A DNA stretch of 64,000 bases from Sphingoaurantiacus capsulatus (GTDB taxonomy: Bacteria > Pseudomonadota > Alphaproteobacteria > Sphingomonadales > Sphingomonadaceae): positions 66,525 to 130,524 of the forward strand of contig NZ_JBHRXV010000006.1 in assembly GCF_042648405.1 (NCBI RefSeq). Reading direction: 5' to 3'. The translations under genes and the position numbers were made by a program. This document shows, one piece after another, positions 23,446 to 31,104 of this stretch (the first letter of the stretch is position 1; the number at the start of each line of letters is the position of its first letter). The notes beneath the pieces were generated by a model, which was not told where the DNA came from, did no database searches, and saw only the letters and a program-made list of their open reading frames with translations.

Positions 23446-24888
23446 ATGTCGGTGCGCAAGTCGATGGCCTGGTCGCTGACCGGCAGCTTCGGCTTCTTCG
23501 TCGTCCAGTTCGTCGCGTCGGTCATCGTCGCGCGGCTGCTGACGCCCGTGGAGATGGGCGTCTATGGCGTCGCGCTGGCCGCGCTGACCCTGCTCACCGC
23601 CTTCCAGAACCTCGGCTTCCAGAGCTTCATCATCCGCGAGACGGACATGGACCGGGCGACGCTCGGCACCGTGCACAGCATGGCCGTACTGCAGGCGCTC
23701 GGCCTGGCGGTGCTGCTCTATGCCGGCGCGCCGCTGCTCGCCGATTTCCTCGACGAACCGCGCATCACCCATGCGCTACGCATCCTCAGCCTCTACGCGA
23801 TCTTCGTGCCGGTCGAGACGCTGGCGAGCGGGCATTTGCAGAAGCGCGGGCGCTTCGACCTGCTGACCGCGATGGCATTGTCGCGCGTGCTGGTCAGCGC
23901 CATTGCCTCCGTTGCGCTCGCCTATGCGGGCTTCTCCTATGCCAGCATGCCCTGGGGCTCGGTGATCGGGCAGGTGGTCGCCACTGCCGCGGCCTTCCTG
24001 CTCGCCGGGCGCGATCTCGCCGTCCGCCCGACGCTGTCGCGCTGGCGCGCCGTCTGGGCCTATGGCTCCAACATCCTTGCGACGATGGCGCTCGCCAACA
24101 TCTTCTCGCGCCTGCCCGATATCGCGCTTGGCAAGCTGGCGGGCGTCGCGATGGTCGGCCTCTATGGCCGCGCCTCGGGGATCATCGAAAGCTTCAACAC
24201 CGGCGTGATGTACGGCGTGCAGCGCGTCATCATGAAGGCGATGGTCGACAGCCGTGACCAGATCGGCCGTATCGACCATGTCTATCTGCGCGCCGTGCGC
24301 GCCGCGACCGGGCTGTTCTGGCCGATGTATGCCGGGCTCGGCGTGCTGGCGACGCCGGTGATCGTCATGGTCTATGGCGAGCGCTGGGCCGCCGCCGCGC
24401 CGGTTCTGGCGCTGCTCTGCCTCGCCGCGATCGTGCAGACCGGACTGGTCGCGCGGCAGGAAGTGCTGATCGTCACCAAGCATGAGCGGGTGCTGCCCCG
24501 TCTCGAAGGCACGCGCGGCGTCATCGGCCTCGGCCTGTTCATCGCCGGCGCCAGCCAGGGCCTTGCCCCCGCTGCCGCCTCACGCATCGCCGAGGCGCTG
24601 GCGCAGCATCTGCTGTTCGTGCGCGAAATCCGAGGCGCGATCGGGTCGCGCTTCGCCGACATCTATCGCTGCTATGCGGGGAGCGCCGCCGTCGCGGCAG
24701 CGGCCGCCCTGCCTGCCGCGCTGCTGATGCAATGGCGGGGCTGGCCGGCAACGCTGCCGGTGGGCGAGATGCTGAGCGCGATCGGCGCCGGCATCCTGCT
24801 GTGGCTGGCGATGCTGTTCATCGTTGGCCACGAGCTTCGTCATGAAGTGGTGAAGCTGCTGGGTACCGTCCGCCGCCGCTTCAGCTAG
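23446..24888 (+). CDS. Oligosaccharide flippase family protein (MOP/Wzx-like)
   Basis: 480 residues and about 12-14 hydrophobic helices. It opens SVRKSMAWSLTGSFGFFVVQFVASVIVARLL-like, the usual Wzx/polysaccharide-synthase start (helix 1 with G-x-x-S/Q then RLLTPVEMGVYG). No soluble domain is present. It would flip a lipid-linked glycan across the inner membrane, but no glycosyltransferase or polymerase genes flank it, so the substrate is undefined. ATG at 23446 is chosen because GGGGGAG lies nine bases upstream; the frame also has a TTG nine bases earlier. Confidence 0.88.
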   Translation: MSVRKSMAWSLTGSFGFFVVQFVASVIVARLLTPVEMGVYGVALAALTLLTAFQNLGFQSFIIRETDMDRATLGTVHSMAVLQALGLAVLLYAGAPLLADFLDEPRITHALRILSLYAIFVPVETLASGHLQKRGRFDLLTAMALSRVLVSAIASVALAYAGFSYASMPWGSVIGQVVATAAAFLLAGRDLAVRPTLSRWRAVWAYGSNILATMALANIFSRLPDIALGKLAGVAMVGLYGRASGIIESFNTGVMYGVQRVIMKAMVDSRDQIGRIDHVYLRAVRAATGLFWPMYAGLGVLATPVIVMVYGERWAAAAPVLALLCLAAIVQTGLVARQEVLIVTKHERVLPRLEGTRGVIGLGLFIAGASQGLAPAAASRIAEALAQHLLFVREIRGAIGSRFADIYRCYAGSAAVAAAAALPAALLMQWRGWPATLPVGEMLSAIGAGILLWLAMLFIVGHELRHEVVKLLGTVRRRFS

Positions 24889-24891
24889 CGG

Positions 24892-25086
24892 CTATTCTTC
24901 GTCACGATCCAGGCGATGACTGCCGGCGAGGCCGCCCTTGCGCCCCGCTTCGCGCGCCAATTCGGGATTGGCGGCGAACCCGCCGCCCCGGCTTATCTGG
25001 CCGCCGCGCCGCGACACCTCGCGATGCCGATCCGGGTCCATCGATCCAAAACCACGCGCCGAGATGCGGTCGTCGTCATTCGCCAT
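24892..25086 (-). CDS. KGG-motif stress protein (YciG/Con-10 family)
   Basis: 64 residues, highly polar, with glycine-rich repeats typical of stress-induced KGG proteins: SRRGGQISRGGGFAANPEL and AREAGRKGGLAGSH. Such proteins are general-stress markers in enterobacteria and alphaproteobacteria. The candidate EcfG promoter at 25121-25146 lies 34 bases upstream. It converges tail-to-tail on the flippase gene with a 3-base gap. Confidence 0.88.
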   Translation of the reverse strand: MANDDDRISARGFGSMDPDRHREVSRRGGQISRGGGFAANPELAREAGRKGGLAGSHRLDRDEE

Positions 25087-25120
25087 CGCTCACTCTCCCA
25101 TTGTGGTCGAATGACCGACC

Positions 25121-25146
25121 AACCGGGCCCGCGGGGAGACCGTTCC
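25121..25146 (-). promoter_or_regulatory. Candidate EcfG-type promoter for the KGG stress protein
   Basis: On the minus strand, GGAAC (25146-25142, perfect) is followed by 17 bases and GGTT (25124-25121; core GTT kept). It lies 34 bases upstream of the start codon at 25086. Confidence 0.55.
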
Positions 25147-25191
25147 CGAGGTTTCGACGAGGCGAGCGGCGCACGCGTTAGCGGGTGCCGG

Positions 25192-25488
25192 CTAGCGGGT
25201 AGCGCTGCCGTCGTCGGTGGTCGCCTTGTTCAGCTCGACCTTGGGGATGGCGACGGCCTTTTCGCGCATGCCGACATCGACATTGAGCAGCTCGACGGTC
25301 TTTTCGGTGACGCCGACCTTCACCTTGGCGGCTTCGACCTGAACCTTCGGCACCTCGCCGCCATCGACGCGTAGGTCGACCGAGGGCGCCCGCAAGGCGC
25401 CGCTGGTGCCGAACGCGACGAGGCCGGTGGCCTGCGCGAGGAAAGCGAGCCCGGCAAGGACGACGAGGGCGAGGATGAGACGAAGCAT
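25192..25488 (-). CDS. Small membrane-anchored or exported protein, unknown function
   Basis: 98 residues from ATG at 25488 (GTG at 25497 also possible). The hydrophobic N-terminus LRLILALVVLAGLAFLA could be an anchor or signal. The rest is a run of beta-prone repeats (VDLRVDGGEVPKVQVEAAKV, KVGVTEKTVELLNVDVG) and a polar tail. I do not recognise the family. It follows the methyltransferase gene on the same strand after 51 bases and may be cotranscribed. Confidence 0.65.
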   Translation of the reverse strand: MLRLILALVVLAGLAFLAQATGLVAFGTSGALRAPSVDLRVDGGEVPKVQVEAAKVKVGVTEKTVELLNVDVGMREKAVAIPKVELNKATTDDGSATR

Positions 25489-25539
25489 GGCGTGCACCTA
25501 ATTGTTTCAGGTAAGCAACGCGCCAATGCTCATGCTTGT

Positions 25540-26490
25540 TCAGTTCACCCTGGTCGCGACCGCGCCGACCACCGCGATTCGATCGACATCGTCGTAGCCG
25601 GGCTGCTCCATCTCCTCGCCGAACACATCGGGATCGAGTTCGCGATAGGTCAGCGTGCAACCCGCTCGCGGCATCGCCTCGGCCAGCGCCTCGCGCAGGG
25701 CGTCCCGGCCCTCGACGATGGCACTGCCGGTATACAGAAGCAGGCGGCCGCCGGGGCTCAGGCGGTGCGCGGCCTCGCAGGCGAGATCGAGCGACAGCCG
25801 CCCGCCGTGCATGTCGCCGCCGTCGCGATAGGCCCGGCCTTCCGGGTCAACGATGTAGGGCGGATTGGCGATGGCGACGTCGATATCGCCCTCGACGGCG
25901 GACAGCCCGTTGCCCTCGGCGAACTCAGCATCGACCCCGGCGAACGCGGCGTTGATCCGCGCGAAGCGCAGCGCCTGGGGGTTGATGTCGGTCATCGTGA
26001 CCCGCGCCTGCGGGCACATTCCGGCGGCGACGATCGCGCCGACCCCCGCGCCGGTGCCGATATCGACGATGCGCGCCCCGCCGCACGGGCCGAGATTGTC
26101 ACGCACGAAATCGGCGAAGCGGTAGCTGTCCGGCCCGAAGAACACCGCGTCTCGGTAATCGGTCGGATAGGCAGCGTGCAGGAAATAGCGGCCGTGCAGG
26201 GTCGACACCCGGCAGCGCGAGCGCTGGCGCGGCCCCGCCGCCTCGATCATGTCGGCGGCGATCAGCAGGTCGAGCAGGTCGGCGTCGAGCAGCCCCGCGT
26301 CGAACGGCACGCTCCAGCCGAAAATGTCCGTCAGACCACGCGCCACGCGCCGGCCCGGGCGGGCGATGACCCGCGCGTGGGTTGCGGGCGTCGGCGTGAC
26401 GAAATGATAGCCACGGCCTTGCAAGGCCCCGAGCAGCGCGAGAAGCGCCGCATCCGGATCGGTCCTCGGCACTTGTTGCGGCAGCGGCAT
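25540..26490 (-). CDS. Class I SAM-dependent methyltransferase (HemK/PrmC-like fold)
   Basis: 316 residues. The SAM-binding motif I is VDIGTGAGVGAIVA (142-155), the acidic end of strand 2 is MTDINPQAL (166-174), and the NPPY motif (209-212) marks methylation of an amide or exocyclic amino nitrogen, as in glutamine or nucleobase N-methyltransferases. The ~140-residue N-terminal region is not PrmC's helical domain in an obvious way; TLHGRYFLHAAYPTDYRDAVFFGPDS resembles small-subunit methyltransferase-type N-termini. The substrate is therefore undetermined. It lies 37 bases after the M20 peptidase gene. Confidence 0.83.
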   Translation of the reverse strand: MPLPQQVPRTDPDAALLALLGALQGRGYHFVTPTPATHARVIARPGRRVARGLTDIFGWSVPFDAGLLDADLLDLLIAADMIEAAGPRQRSRCRVSTLHGRYFLHAAYPTDYRDAVFFGPDSYRFADFVRDNLGPCGGARIVDIGTGAGVGAIVAAGMCPQARVTMTDINPQALRFARINAAFAGVDAEFAEGNGLSAVEGDIDVAIANPPYIVDPEGRAYRDGGDMHGGRLSLDLACEAAHRLSPGGRLLLYTGSAIVEGRDALREALAEAMPRAGCTLTYRELDPDVFGEEMEQPGYDDVDRIAVVGAVATRVN

Positions 26491-26527
26491 GGCCCAACCA
26501 TAACCGCCGCCGCCCGCTTAAGTGCCG

Positions 26528-27910
26528 TCAGCGGCCGCCCAAATCCTTGGTCACCCGATAGATATGGCCGAGCCCCTTGTAGAACGCCGGCACCGCCAGC
26601 CGCTCGTTGAGCCCGTGCGCGAACATGTCCGACGTCTTGGTGAACAGGCCCGAGCTGGCAAAGGTCGGGATGCCGGCGATGCGGTAGATCTTGCCGTCGG
26701 TGCCACCCGATTCGAGATAGGGCACGATCGGCACGCCCGGATAATCGACGTGAATCGCCCGCGTGATCGCCGCCATCACGTCGGGGCGCATTTCCGACAC
26801 CGGGCTCGGCTGCGGGTCGTTGAGCACCTTGAACTGGATGGCGGGGTTGGCGACCACGCGCGCCAGTTCTGCCTGCACGTCGGCGACCTTCACGTCGGGG
26901 AAGATGCGGCAGTTGACCGTCGCCGTCGCCTTTTGCGGCAGCGCGTTTTCGGCATGGCCGGCATTGAGCATCGTCGCGACGCAGGTGGTGCGGGTGGTGC
27001 CGACGAACTCGGGCTGGGTGGCGAGATAGTCCGAGGCCTTCTGGTCCTGCGGGTTCGCCGCAAAGGCGCGCAGCCCTTCGCCCACCTCGCCCGGCATCGA
27101 TTTGCCGACGGCGCCGAGATAGTCGCGGGTCAGCGCGTTTGCCATCACCGGGAAGCGATAGGCCTGCAGCCGGGCCAGCGCCGCGGCCAGATCGTAGATC
27201 GCATTGTCGCTGCGCGGTCGCGAGCTGTGGCCGCCGGGGTTGGGGACGGTCAGCTCGAAGGTCGCATAGGTCTTCTCGGCGCCCTGCACGAGATAGATGA
27301 CCGGCTTGCCGCTTTCGTCGAGCGCACCGCCGCCGGCGTCGGTGTTGATGGCGAACTCGGCGTCCTTCACCCAGGGGTGCGCCGCGACCAGCTTGGTCGT
27401 CGCCATCAAGGTTTCCTCGTCGCCGATGAAGGCGAAGACGAGGTCGCGCTTCGGCTTGAAGCCCTCGGCCTTCAGGCGGACGATCGTCGACACCAGCGCG
27501 GTGACGCCGGCTTTGTTGTCGCTGGTGCCGCGGCCGAAGAAATAGCCGTTCTCCTCGATCAGCCGGAACGGATCGCGGGTCCAGTCCTCCGGCCGGGCGT
27601 CGACGACATCCATGTGCGCGGAGAACAGGATCGGCTTCTTCGACGGCTTGCCGGCAGCGGGAAAGCGCACGACCATCGCATTGGTCTCGCCGAGCGGCAG
27701 GATGGCGATGTCGGCTTGCGGAACCCCGCCCGCCTTCAGCACACCGACCAGATAGTCGGTCATCTTCGGCATCTGGCCGTGGCCGGCGGCGGTGCGGAAA
27801 GCGATGACCTTTTCGTAGATGTCACGCGCCTGCCGCTCGTGCGGCGCCGTCTGCGCCATCGCCGTCGTCGCCGTCATCGCTGCCAGCAGTGCCAAGGCCT
27901 TGATCTTCAT
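26528..27910 (-). CDS. Exported M20/M25/M40 family metallopeptidase
   Basis: 460 residues. The signal peptide (MKIKALALLAAMTATTAMAQ) indicates a periplasmic enzyme. Di-zinc ligands and catalytic residues are visible: SAHMDVVDA (His99, Asp101), GRGTSDNKAG (Asp131) and IGDEET (Glu165/166), with TDAG and GHSSRP in the dimerisation domain region. It is likely an aminopeptidase or carboxypeptidase/deacylase acting on peptides; the substrate is not predictable. It begins 120 bases away from the divergent coniferyl aldehyde dehydrogenase gene. Confidence 0.91.
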   Translation of the reverse strand: MKIKALALLAAMTATTAMAQTAPHERQARDIYEKVIAFRTAAGHGQMPKMTDYLVGVLKAGGVPQADIAILPLGETNAMVVRFPAAGKPSKKPILFSAHMDVVDARPEDWTRDPFRLIEENGYFFGRGTSDNKAGVTALVSTIVRLKAEGFKPKRDLVFAFIGDEETLMATTKLVAAHPWVKDAEFAINTDAGGGALDESGKPVIYLVQGAEKTYATFELTVPNPGGHSSRPRSDNAIYDLAAALARLQAYRFPVMANALTRDYLGAVGKSMPGEVGEGLRAFAANPQDQKASDYLATQPEFVGTTRTTCVATMLNAGHAENALPQKATATVNCRIFPDVKVADVQAELARVVANPAIQFKVLNDPQPSPVSEMRPDVMAAITRAIHVDYPGVPIVPYLESGGTDGKIYRIAGIPTFASSGLFTKTSDMFAHGLNERLAVPAFYKGLGHIYRVTKDLGGR

Positions 27911-28030
27911 GTCCCGCTCCCCGTGTCCCGGCGCGACCCTAGCAGAGCCGTCCCCTCGTGAAACCCGCTAGCTTTGCGGTGTCACTCAGCGGGATTAGAG
28001 TGGCCCTCAAAGATCAGGGGAGGATCGGCG

Positions 28031-29479
28031 ATGGCGACGAAGAAGAAGGAGGCGCCGGCGTCGGCGCAGGACATGAAGGCGCTTCTGGAAAAGCAGCGCG
28101 CGGCGTTCCAGGCGGAGCTGCCGGTGTCGGCCGCGGCCCGCAAGGACCGGCTGCAGCGCGCGAAGACCCTGCTGCTCGACAACCGCGATGCGCTCGCCCG
28201 TGCCGTCTCCGACGATTTCGGCCACCGCTCGACCGAGCAGACGCTGCTCACCGACATCATGGCCTCGGTCGGGCCGCTCAACCACGGCATCAAGCATCTG
28301 GAAGGCTGGATGCGGTCGGAGAAGCGCAAGCTCGACTTCCCGCTGGGGCTGCTCGGCGCCAAGGCCTGGGTCGAATATCAGCCGAAGGGTGTGATCGGCG
28401 TGATCGCGCCGTGGAATTTCCCGGTGAATCTGACCTTCGGGCCGCTCGCCGGGGTGTTCGCCGCCGGCAATCGCGCGATGGTGAAGCCGTCCGAGTTCAC
28501 GCCGGCGACCAGCGAGCTGATGGCGAGCCTTGCCGCGAAATATTTCGATGAGACCGAACTGGCGTTCGTCGTCGGCGGGCCGGAGGTCGGCCAGGCGTTC
28601 ACCGAGCTGCCGTTCGATCACATGATCTTCACCGGCGCGACCTCGATCGCCAAGCATGTGATGCGCGCGGCGGCCGAAAATCTGGTGCCGCTGACGCTCG
28701 AGCTCGGCGGCAAGTCGCCGACGATCGTCAGCCGCTCCGCCGACATCGCGCAGGCCGCCGACCGCATCGCCACCGGCAAGATGATGAACGCCGGGCAGAT
28801 CTGCCTCGCGCCCGACTATATGCTCGTCCCCGAGGAGAAGGAGGGCGAGATCGTCGAGGGGCTGAAGGCGAGCGCGGCGAGGCTCTACCCGACCTTGCTG
28901 GCCAACCCCGACTACACCTCGGTGGTGAACGGCCGGCACCGCGAGCGGCTGGAAAGCTACATCGCCGACGCGCGCGAAAAGGGCGCCGAGGTGATCGTGG
29001 TCAATCCGGGCAACGAGGATTTCAGCGCGCAGAACACCCACAAGATGCCGCTGCACATCGTCCGCAAGGTCACCGACGACATGAAGGTGATGCAGGACGA
29101 GATTTTCGGCCCCGTGCTGCCGGTGAAGACCTACAAGAATCTCACCGACGCGGTCGATTATGTGAACGGCCGCGACCGCCCCCTGGGCCTCTATTATTTC
29201 GGCGAGGACGCGGCTGAGCAGCGGCAGGTGCTCGACCGCACCATCTCGGGCGGCGTCACCGTCAACGACGTCATCATGCACATCTCGTCGGAAGACCTGC
29301 CGTTCGGCGGCGTCGGGCCATCGGGCATGGGCAATTACCATGGCCATGACGGCTTCAAGGCGTTCAGCCATATAAAGGCGGTTTACAAGCAGCCGAAGAT
29401 GGACATCGCCAAGCTGGCCGGCTTCAAGCCGCCCTACAACGCAACCACGCTGAAAACGCTGAAGCAAAGGCTGAAATGA
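28031..29479 (+). CDS. Coniferyl aldehyde dehydrogenase family protein
   Basis: 482 residues, NAD(P)-dependent aldehyde dehydrogenase. The overall sequence (KGVIGVIAPWNFPVNLTFGP, SEFTPATSELMASLA, short C-terminus ending TLKTLKQRL) matches the CalB/coniferyl-aldehyde and fatty-aldehyde type subgroup. The general-base Glu is in LELGGKSP (about 224) and the catalytic Cys in AGQICLAPDY (about 258). A good ribosome-binding site (AGGGGAGG) precedes the ATG at 28031; the frame continues upstream without homology. The ATG of the pirin gene overlaps its stop (ATGA), suggesting joint expression in aromatic-aldehyde or redox metabolism. Confidence 0.9.
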   Translation: MATKKKEAPASAQDMKALLEKQRAAFQAELPVSAAARKDRLQRAKTLLLDNRDALARAVSDDFGHRSTEQTLLTDIMASVGPLNHGIKHLEGWMRSEKRKLDFPLGLLGAKAWVEYQPKGVIGVIAPWNFPVNLTFGPLAGVFAAGNRAMVKPSEFTPATSELMASLAAKYFDETELAFVVGGPEVGQAFTELPFDHMIFTGATSIAKHVMRAAAENLVPLTLELGGKSPTIVSRSADIAQAADRIATGKMMNAGQICLAPDYMLVPEEKEGEIVEGLKASAARLYPTLLANPDYTSVVNGRHRERLESYIADAREKGAEVIVVNPGNEDFSAQNTHKMPLHIVRKVTDDMKVMQDEIFGPVLPVKTYKNLTDAVDYVNGRDRPLGLYYFGEDAAEQRQVLDRTISGGVTVNDVIMHISSEDLPFGGVGPSGMGNYHGHDGFKAFSHIKAVYKQPKMDIAKLAGFKPPYNATTLKTLKQRLK

Positions 29480-30363
29480 TCGAACGCATCATCGAGGGAC
29501 GGCGGCGTGATCTGGGCGGCGGCTTCGTCGTCGCCCGCGTGCTGCCGGCGCCGTTCCGCCGCACCGTCGGGCCGTTCATCTTCTTCGACCATTTCGGGCC
29601 GGTCGACTATGCCGCCGGCCACGGCTTCGACGTGCGGCCGCATCCGCACATCAACCTCGCGACGGTGACCTATCTGTTCGAGGGCGAGATCATGCACCAT
29701 GACTCGCTCGGCTATCATCAGCCGATCCGCCCGGGTGCGGTGAACTGGATGACCGCGGGGCGAGGCATCGTCCATTCGGAGCGGTCATCGGACGAGACGC
29801 GGGCCAACGGCCAGCGCATGCACGGCGTGCAGGCGTGGGTGGCGCTGCCCGACGAGGCGGAGGAGGTGGCGCCGAGCTTCCACCATCATCCCGCCGAGAC
29901 GCTGCCGAGCATCACCATCGACGGGGCGCGGCGGACGCTGATCGCCGGCAGCGCCTTCCATGCGGTGTCGCCGGTGAAGACCTATTCGCCGATGTTCTAC
30001 ATCGACGTCGATGCCGAGGCGGGGGCGACGGTCTACCTGCCCGACGAGCATAAGGAGCGCGCGCTTTATATCGCGGTCGGCGAGATCGAGGTTGGCGGCG
30101 AGCGGTACGAGGCCGGGCGGATGCTGATCGTCGAGCCGGGCGTACAGGCGGCGTGGACGGCGGTGACGGCGGCGCGGGTGATGATGCTCGGCGGCGCGCC
30201 GGTCGGCGAGCGGCACCTCTGGTGGAATTTCGTGTCGTCGCGGCCCGAGCGGATCGAGCAGGCGAAGGCGGATTGGGCGGCGCAGCGGTTTGGGAAAGTG
30301 CCGGGCGAGAGCGAGTTCATCCCGCTGCCCGAGGAGCCGAAGCCGCCGGAGCCGGTTTCGTAG
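29476..30363 (+). CDS. Pirin family protein
   Basis: 295 residues, bicupin fold. The metal ligands align with known pirins: His56 and His58 in RPHPHINLATV, His100 and Glu102 in GRGIVHSERSS. The C-terminal cupin includes VSPVKTYSPMFYID and MMLGGAPVGERHLWWNFV. Pirins bind Fe and have been given quercetinase or regulatory roles; here the function is unknown. It overlaps the aldehyde dehydrogenase stop by ATGA, so the pair is translationally coupled. Two conserved palindrome elements follow downstream. Confidence 0.93.
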   Translation: MIERIIEGRRRDLGGGFVVARVLPAPFRRTVGPFIFFDHFGPVDYAAGHGFDVRPHPHINLATVTYLFEGEIMHHDSLGYHQPIRPGAVNWMTAGRGIVHSERSSDETRANGQRMHGVQAWVALPDEAEEVAPSFHHHPAETLPSITIDGARRTLIAGSAFHAVSPVKTYSPMFYIDVDAEAGATVYLPDEHKERALYIAVGEIEVGGERYEAGRMLIVEPGVQAAWTAVTAARVMMLGGAPVGERHLWWNFVSSRPERIEQAKADWAAQRFGKVPGESEFIPLPEEPKPPEPVS

Positions 30364-30405
30364 AGGCGGTTCGTCCGCCTACGCGTTTCGATCACTCCAG
30401 CATCA

Positions 30406-30476
30406 CCGTCATACCGGCGGAAGCCGGTATCCAGACCGACCGTTGGACTGGATACCGGCTTTCGCCGGTATGACGG
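30406..30476. repeat. Palindromic REP-like element, GTCATACCGG type
   Basis: Inverted arms 30406-30434 and 30448-30476, with one mismatch between arms. The core is nearly identical to the element at 5905-5976. It lies between convergent pirin and GST genes, where it might serve as a bidirectional terminator or mRNA 3' protector. Confidence 0.9.
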
Positions 30477-30495
30477 AAAGATGTGCGGATGGAGC

Positions 30496-31104
30496 TTAGG
30501 CGCTCGGATGCCGGGTCGCGATGAAGGACGGGCGCTTCGACCAGCGGTCGTAGATTTCAGCCAGCGCCGGGCGGCCGCCCCGCCAACCCAGGTTCTTGTG
30601 GCGGAATTCGAGGTAGCCGATGGCGACCGCCGTCAGCAGTTCGGCATAGGGGCGGTAGGCGGGCAGCGCGGCGATGCGGTCGGGCAGCGCGTCGAGCGCG
30701 CGTTCGATCTGCGCCTTCCAGCGGCCTTGCCAAAAGATCGAGCGTTCGCCGGGCTGGCGGAGCTGTTCCAGCCGCCACGCCACCGCGGCGTCGAGGATGG
30801 CGTCGCAATGCGCGGCGAGCGTCATCGCCGGCCAGCGCTGCGGGTCGGCGGGCTGCGGGTAGAGGTCGGTCGGCGGGACGAGGCTCGCCAGATAGGCGAA
30901 GATCACCCGGCTGTCGTGGATATTCATGCCGTCGTCAGTGACGAGCGCCGGAATCTTCGACACCGGATTGACCGCCACCAGCGCCTCGGGATCCTCGGTC
31001 GGATCAACGGGTACTTCGTCGAGCTGCGCCTCCAGCCCCAGCTCCAGGCCGAAAACCCGCACCTTCCGCGCATAGGGCGACGTGTGCGACATGTAGAGCT
31101 GCAT
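30496..31104 (-). CDS. Glutathione S-transferase family protein
   Basis: 202 residues. The N-terminal thioredoxin-like half begins MQLYMSHTSPYARKVRVFG, with the G-site segment VNPVSKIPALVTDDG and a DSRVIFAYLA motif. The helical C-terminal half runs from about residue 85. It likely conjugates or reduces electrophiles with glutathione. ATG at 31104 is preceded by GGGGGAA. The upstream extension of this frame (to 31305) reads the divergent gene's sequence and is rejected. Its start codon shares two bases with the CaiB-type gene's start codon. Confidence 0.88.
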   Translation of the reverse strand: MQLYMSHTSPYARKVRVFGLELGLEAQLDEVPVDPTEDPEALVAVNPVSKIPALVTDDGMNIHDSRVIFAYLASLVPPTDLYPQPADPQRWPAMTLAAHCDAILDAAVAWRLEQLRQPGERSIFWQGRWKAQIERALDALPDRIAALPAYRPYAELLTAVAIGYLEFRHKNLGWRGGRPALAEIYDRWSKRPSFIATRHPSA

